A stretch of 35,217 nucleotides of DNA from contig JAYVZS010000049.1 in assembly GCA_043783155.1 (NCBI GenBank), forward strand, positions 1 to 35,217, read 5' to 3'. The stretch is from JAPLDA01 sp043783155 (GTDB lineage Bacteria > Bacteroidota > Bacteroidia > AKYH767-A > 2013-40CM-41-45). Shown here piece after piece: positions 31,831-35,217 of this stretch. Below the pieces are notes generated by a model, which saw only the letters and a program-made list of their open reading frames with translations, was not told the origin of the DNA and ran no database searches. The position numbers and the translations under genes are program-made. Position 1 is the first letter of the stretch. Each line of letters starts with the position of its first letter.

Positions 31831-32685
31831 ATGAAAACAAGAAACCTTATTCCAACTTTAATGATTGCCGCAGCTTTAACGTCACTTACGTTTATGATAA
31901 GTTGCAAGAAAGATGATTCAATGAAAGACACAGAAGATGCAGCTTCCATTACAGCAAATGCGGATCTGTTCCAGGAAGCTGAAGCATCTCATTCAGATGT
32001 GGATGAAATTTCTGACATGGCTGTTCAACTTCATTCAGTAGACGGTGCGAGGATGGCAAGCGGAGGCGCCAACAGCATTCTAACCTGCGCTACGGTTACC
32101 AACGATACTATTAACCAGGTCATCACGGTTGACTTCAGCACGGGATGTACAGGTCATCACGGACATGTTCGCAGCGGACAAATTATCATTCACTACAGTG
32201 GTGGTAGCTATTTCACTCCGGGCTTTCAACGCATCATTACCTTCAACAACTATTATGTTGACAGCCGTCACATTGAAGGAACAAGAACGATCACCAACAA
32301 CGGATTGAATGCAGCCAATCACCTGAACTGGTCGATCAGCGCAGTTAACATGCGTATTACACGTCCAAGTGGTCAATACCACGAGTGGAATAGTCAGCGT
32401 AACCGTGAAATGATTGCCGGCGACACCTTGCTTTCACATCCTGAAGATGACATCTACTCGATTACAGGAAGCGGAAGCGGAACAAACAGCAATGGTAATT
32501 CATGCACAACAACGATTACTAACCCTTTGATCAAAAGAGGGGACTATCGTTTCATCGTAAGCGGAACTGTTGTCATCACTCCTTCTAACAGACCAACGCG
32601 GACATTGGATTACGGAAACGGTGCACTCGATGATATCGCAACTGTTACCAAGAACGGTGTTGTTCATACGATTCATCTGAACTAA
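31831..32685 (+). CDS. Hypothetical beta-rich lipoprotein
   Basis: 284 residues. MKTRNLIPTLMIAAALTSLT is followed by FMISCKKDD, giving a lipobox with Cys25. Then an acidic linker (SMKDTEDAASITAN) and a region rich in Thr, Ser, Gly, His and Tyr with beta-strand character. The stretch from ILTCATVTNDTINQ through DFSTGCTGHHGHVRSGQIII, then GTRTITNNGLN, resembles a group of uncharacterised Bacteroidetes surface lipoproteins I cannot name. Two Cys near ILTC and TGC may pair. It is transcribed alone and ends in a strong palindromic terminator. Its role is unknown. Confidence 0.88.
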   Translation: MKTRNLIPTLMIAAALTSLTFMISCKKDDSMKDTEDAASITANADLFQEAEASHSDVDEISDMAVQLHSVDGARMASGGANSILTCATVTNDTINQVITVDFSTGCTGHHGHVRSGQIIIHYSGGSYFTPGFQRIITFNNYYVDSRHIEGTRTITNNGLNAANHLNWSISAVNMRITRPSGQYHEWNSQRNREMIAGDTLLSHPEDDIYSITGSGSGTNSNGNSCTTTITNPLIKRGDYRFIVSGTVVITPSNRPTRTLDYGNGALDDIATVTKNGVVHTIHLN

Positions 32686-32702
32686 TTTCCTTCTGCAAGT
32701 TG

Positions 32703-32752
32703 AACCAACAAAAAACCTCGTAAGATTTATCTTACGAGGTTTTTCGTTGGTT
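32703..32752 (+). terminator. 24-bp-arm palindromic terminator after the lipoprotein
   Basis: The left arm 32703-32726 and right arm 32729-32752 are complementary with one mismatch (core CCTCGTAAGAT/ATCTTACGAGG), with a 2-base loop and TTTTT in the right arm. It is 17 bp past the stop. The same sequence works as a terminator on either strand; on the minus strand it lies past yqgE. Confidence 0.85.
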
Positions 32753-32753
32753 A

Positions 32754-32841
32754 GTGCTTAAGTATTTATGTGTTGAAGTGTTTGAGGAGTGAAATGCGCC
32801 CACAATACCTTCAACACATAAACACATACATACTAAAGCAC
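32754..32841. repeat. TTAAGTG/TGTGTTGAAGTG-word palindrome before yqgE end
   Basis: The left arm 32754-32787 (GTGCTTAAGTATTTATG then TGTTGAAGTGTTTGAGG) pairs with the right arm 32808-32841 (CCTTCAACACATAAACACAT then ACATACTAAAGCAC) over a 20-bp loop. It directly follows the terminator palindrome and belongs to the same word-built class as the element at 24310. Confidence 0.7.
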
Positions 32842-32849
32842 TTCTTTTT

Positions 32850-33413
32850 TCAATTCACTCCCGGATCTTCCGGAAAATCATTCATGATACCGTAGATATG
32901 TCCAAGGCGTTGCAGGATGCTTCCCCATAGTTCTGTGGGTTCTTCAAAGAAGGTAGTTTGCATGTCGGCATTCGCCAGCCACCAGCTATTGTTCGTGATC
33001 TGATTTTCCAATTCATCCGGCTCCCAGGCAGAAAAACCAGCGATGAACCGGATTTGGGAAGGATCAACAAGACGACTTTCTATCATCACTTTAAGTTGAG
33101 TATAGTTACCACCCCAATAAATTCCCTCGGCAATTTTTTTCTTGCCCTCAAGCCCTTCAATGGAATGAACATAATAGATTGAATCCAACTGAAGCATTCC
33201 GCCCCAATAAACAGGAGCATCAAATTCAGGAAAGTCTTCCAATGCTTCATCCACACGAACGGGCGTAGGTTTATTCAAAATAAAACCGATGCTTCCAAGC
33301 AGATTGTGCTGACTGATCAGAACAACCGATCGTCGAAAATTCGGTTCAGGGTTGAATGGCTCCGAAATCAGGAGGTTCCCGACTTTAAGTTTTGAGGTCT
33401 TCTTTTTTCCCAT
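32850..33413 (-). CDS. YqgE/AlgH family protein (DUF179)
   Basis: 187 residues from the ATG at 33413. The family core is clear: VGNLLISEPFNPEPNFRRSV, LLGSIGFILNKPT, VYWGGMLQLDSIYYVHS, GIYWGGNY, RFIAGFSAWEPDELENQI and NSWWLANAD. The family fold is known from structures but the biochemical role is not; AlgH in Pseudomonas is linked to alginate control. It is single, flanked by palindromes downstream and a 489-bp AT-rich gap upstream. Confidence 0.94.
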   Translation of the reverse strand: MGKKKTSKLKVGNLLISEPFNPEPNFRRSVVLISQHNLLGSIGFILNKPTPVRVDEALEDFPEFDAPVYWGGMLQLDSIYYVHSIEGLEGKKKIAEGIYWGGNYTQLKVMIESRLVDPSQIRFIAGFSAWEPDELENQITNNSWWLANADMQTTFFEEPTELWGSILQRLGHIYGIMNDFPEDPGVN

Positions 33414-33902
33414 GGTTTCAGTATCCTTTAACAGAAAACTGCCTGATAATGTTCCAGGTAACTTTCACGACTTCAATTATTTTTTAAACGAAAAAATCAT
33501 CTCAATATTTGATAAAATTAGTTGATATAGAATAATTATTAATTTGAAAATGAATAATATATAAACATTTTACTAAACTAATACATGATAGCAATAAAAC
33601 ATAATATTCTCCTGAAGACTTAATATTCGTGAACAAGGGTTGTAATACCGTTATGATATCAGTAATAGTCAAATGCGCCTTACGGCTTTTGAACAATAAC
33701 AGCTACTCTATCGGCATTCTACCAAAGAAATGTTTGGATTATTTTAAACTGAAATGGTATTACCCCTTTCTCCCACCACTGAATGAAGTCGAAAGGCGCG
33801 TCGTCTATACCCATTACTTCCATAGAAATTTTAATAACTTCTGAGAAAAGAAAAAAAGTCCGCAACGAGATTATAAACCTAATTACAATAGAAGAGCATG
33901 AA
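33414..33902. other. 489-bp AT-rich gap without a convincing gene
   Basis: It lies between the start of yqgE and the end of the S41 protease gene, both on the minus strand. I find no clear promoter, terminator or conserved frame. A 34-codon minus-strand frame (33719-33823) reads MEVMGIDDAPFDFIQWWEKG and onwards; it looks somewhat protein-like but has no recognised family. CCACTGAATGAAGTCGAAAG at 33776-33795 resembles a dispersed REP-like motif. It may hold the yqgE promoter or a decayed gene. Confidence 0.4.
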
Positions 33903-35217
33903 TTACCTCTCGGCGATTTTCATTTTCTCAAATGTATTCGACTGAATGGTTTCAATCGCTTTGGAAATAAACGGGTTTACATCGTTGATGATTTCAAAAA
34001 AAGCATCTGTATCCCAGAGATCGCGTGCTACCAGCGCTTTTATTTCAATCTTAATCAATCGTTCGGAAGTTTTTAAACCATCGGGATCCTTCTTCACACC
34101 TTGCTTTTCAGCGTAGGCAAGAAAATCATCAAACAGTTTCTGATCTACTGTGAAATCTTTTCTGAATGAACTGATGTCGGCATAATTCTTCTTCAACATG
34201 GTGCGATGATCATCCACATAACTCAATGTAAATTCACCAAAAGCATTTTTACGCAACAAGTCGAAATAGAAATTGCTGTTCATGCTGGTATCAATCGGAA
34301 CAAAAATATCAGGCATGATACCACCACCGCCATACACAAGACGTTTTCCATTGGTATAATATTTTGTCGTATCGCTGAAATGAATACTGTCACGAACGGA
34401 AAGTTCACCATGCTTCGATCTGTTCATTATATCCGACTCGTAGTCATCATCACTTCCGCCCGTGTAAGGTTTTTGAATACATCTGCCAGAAGGAGTGTAA
34501 TAATGCGCAACCGTTAACCTGATCATTGAACCATCGGATAACTTAAACGGATTTTGAACGAGTCCTTTTCCGAATGAACGGCGACCGATCAAAATTCCCC
34601 TGTCCCAATCCTGGATAGCACCAGAAACAATTTCACTTGCTGACGCGGAATATTCATCTATCAAAACAACTAACTTTCCTTTTTCCCAACCTCCTGTTGA
34701 AGTTGACACATAATCCTGCGACTGAGTTGTTCTGCCTCTGGTGTACACCACTTTTTTTCCTTCTGATAAAAATTCATCCGCCAGTTCGTATGCGCGGTTC
34801 AGGTAGCCGCCGCCATTTCCCTGAAGGTCGAGAACGAGACTTGTGATGCCCATCCCTTTTAATTTCTCAAGCGCCTTTTTAAATTCTTCCACTGTTGAAT
34901 CGGCGAAGCGGCTGATCTTGATATAACCGATTCCGGGAGCCAATTGATAGGTAGCATCCACACTGAAAAGTGGAATCTGGTCACGAGTTATAGTGAAGTC
35001 AAGCAAATCTTTTACGTATCTTCTTAGAATTGAAACATTCACTTTTGTTCCTTTATCTCCTCTTAATTTTTTCAAAACATCGTTGTTGGTAATCTTAATT
35101 GATGCAACATTCAGTCCGTCAATTTTTACAATTCTGTCGCCGGCCCTGATACCAAGTTTTTCAGATGGTCCTCCCGGAATTGGTTGCGTAACCATAATGG
35201 TATCGTTGAGAATGTTG
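33903..35217 (-). CDS. S41 family C-terminal processing peptidase (partial, N-terminus outside)
   Basis: The reading frame runs off the right edge (seven more codons, NILNDTI, before the first internal Met at 35195). Visible: the second half of a PDZ domain (IPGGPSEKLGIRAGDRIVKI, about the first 60 codons), then the S41 protease core with LDLQGNGGGYLN, LIDEYSASASEI with the catalytic Ser, and GRRSFGKGLVQ with the catalytic Lys. YYTPSGRCIQKPY follows. The C-terminal ~170 residues are the longer tail of Bacteroidetes members. These periplasmic enzymes cut proteins at the C-terminus, for example lipoproteins or cell-wall hydrolases. The signal peptide and its first PDZ strands are missing. Confidence 0.94.
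   Translation of the reverse strand, partial: NILNDTIMVTQPIPGGPSEKLGIRAGDRIVKIDGLNVASIKITNNDVLKKLRGDKGTKVNVSILRRYVKDLLDFTITRDQIPLFSVDATYQLAPGIGYIKISRFADSTVEEFKKALEKLKGMGITSLVLDLQGNGGGYLNRAYELADEFLSEGKKVVYTRGRTTQSQDYVSTSTGGWEKGKLVVLIDEYSASASEIVSGAIQDWDRGILIGRRSFGKGLVQNPFKLSDGSMIRLTVAHYYTPSGRCIQKPYTGGSDDDYESDIMNRSKHGELSVRDSIHFSDTTKYYTNGKRLVYGGGGIMPDIFVPIDTSMNSNFYFDLLRKNAFGEFTLSYVDDHRTMLKKNYADISSFRKDFTVDQKLFDDFLAYAEKQGVKKDPDGLKTSERLIKIEIKALVARDLWDTDAFFEIINDVNPFISKAIETIQSNTFEKMKIAER

Noticed and set aside
33719..33823. 34-codon minus-strand open frame in the yqgE upstream gap
   Set aside because: It is short, has no family or promoter, and may be chance; mentioned only in the gap description.
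1..35217. tRNA, rRNA, riboswitch, prophage or insertion sequence
   Set aside because: No cloverleaf, rRNA core, known riboswitch core, integrase or transposase frame was recognised by reading; a tRNAscan or Infernal run could still find something small.

Overview
This window comes from a member of the Bacteroidota (Bacteroidetes), probably of the Chitinophagales/Sphingobacteriales type. The evidence is a type IX secretion (T9SS) C-terminal sorting domain, a PorE-like OmpA protein, lipoproteins with a Cys-Lys-Lys-Asp start, a BshA-type bacillithiol glycosyltransferase, a fused formiminotransferase-cyclodeaminase, and several matches to the Bacteroidetes promoter (-33 TTTG, -7 TAnnTTTG) rather than the E. 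coli one. It looks like ordinary chromosome: housekeeping and envelope genes in short transcription units. I see no rRNA, tRNA, CRISPR array, integrase or transposase. Twenty-nine genes are called; one is cut by the right edge.

Layout. 1-130: two palindromes and a terminator. 155-2246: a secreted PKD-repeat T9SS protein and a small tandem-repeat beta-flower-like protein. 2396-8856 (minus): GNAT acetyltransferase, PorE-like OmpA/TPR/PD40 protein, AsmA-family protein, chorismate synthase. 9024-13554 (plus): hutI and ftcD of histidine degradation, separated by a tightly packed AAA ATPase plus TOPRIM/DUF4276-like pair that is clearly more AT-rich than its neighbours. 13786-18008: a membrane patatin-like protein converging on a fused E1 alpha/beta 2-oxoacid dehydrogenase, the two stop codons overlapping. 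18088-19966: small membrane and lipoprotein genes, including a 56-residue CxxC protein and a DUF5011-like lipoprotein whose only sensible start is ATA. 20058-23668 (plus): LTA-synthase-like phosphoglycerol transferase, YegS/DgkB-type lipid kinase, DgkA-type kinase and a SUI1/YciH protein. The first three fit a phosphoglycerol-transfer and diacylglycerol-recycling unit. 23742-28987 (minus): HemJ-like protein, BshA, and a 974-residue GH3 glycosidase fused to a serine beta-lactamase-like domain. 29217-32685 (plus): Fur-family regulator, STAS-domain protein, purA, a lipoprotein. 32850-35217 (minus): YqgE/AlgH and a partial S41 C-terminal processing protease.

The two most interesting signals are these. 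(1) A putative two-gene anti-phage or nuclease module (ATPase plus TOPRIM-like protein) sits inside the hut transcription unit, with 25 bp and 7 bp to its neighbours. (2) Many intergenic gaps hold imperfect palindromes whose arms are built from short degenerate words such as CTTAGTG, CTTTGCG, TTAAGTG and CAATTATC. Similar words or REP-like palindromes have also entered coding sequence at permissive places: an aroC loop, the hutI N-terminal linker, the end of the LTA-synthase-like protein, and the 5' leader and start of the GH3 gene. This recalls the Rickettsia palindromic elements, but I cannot name a described family for it from the sequence alone.
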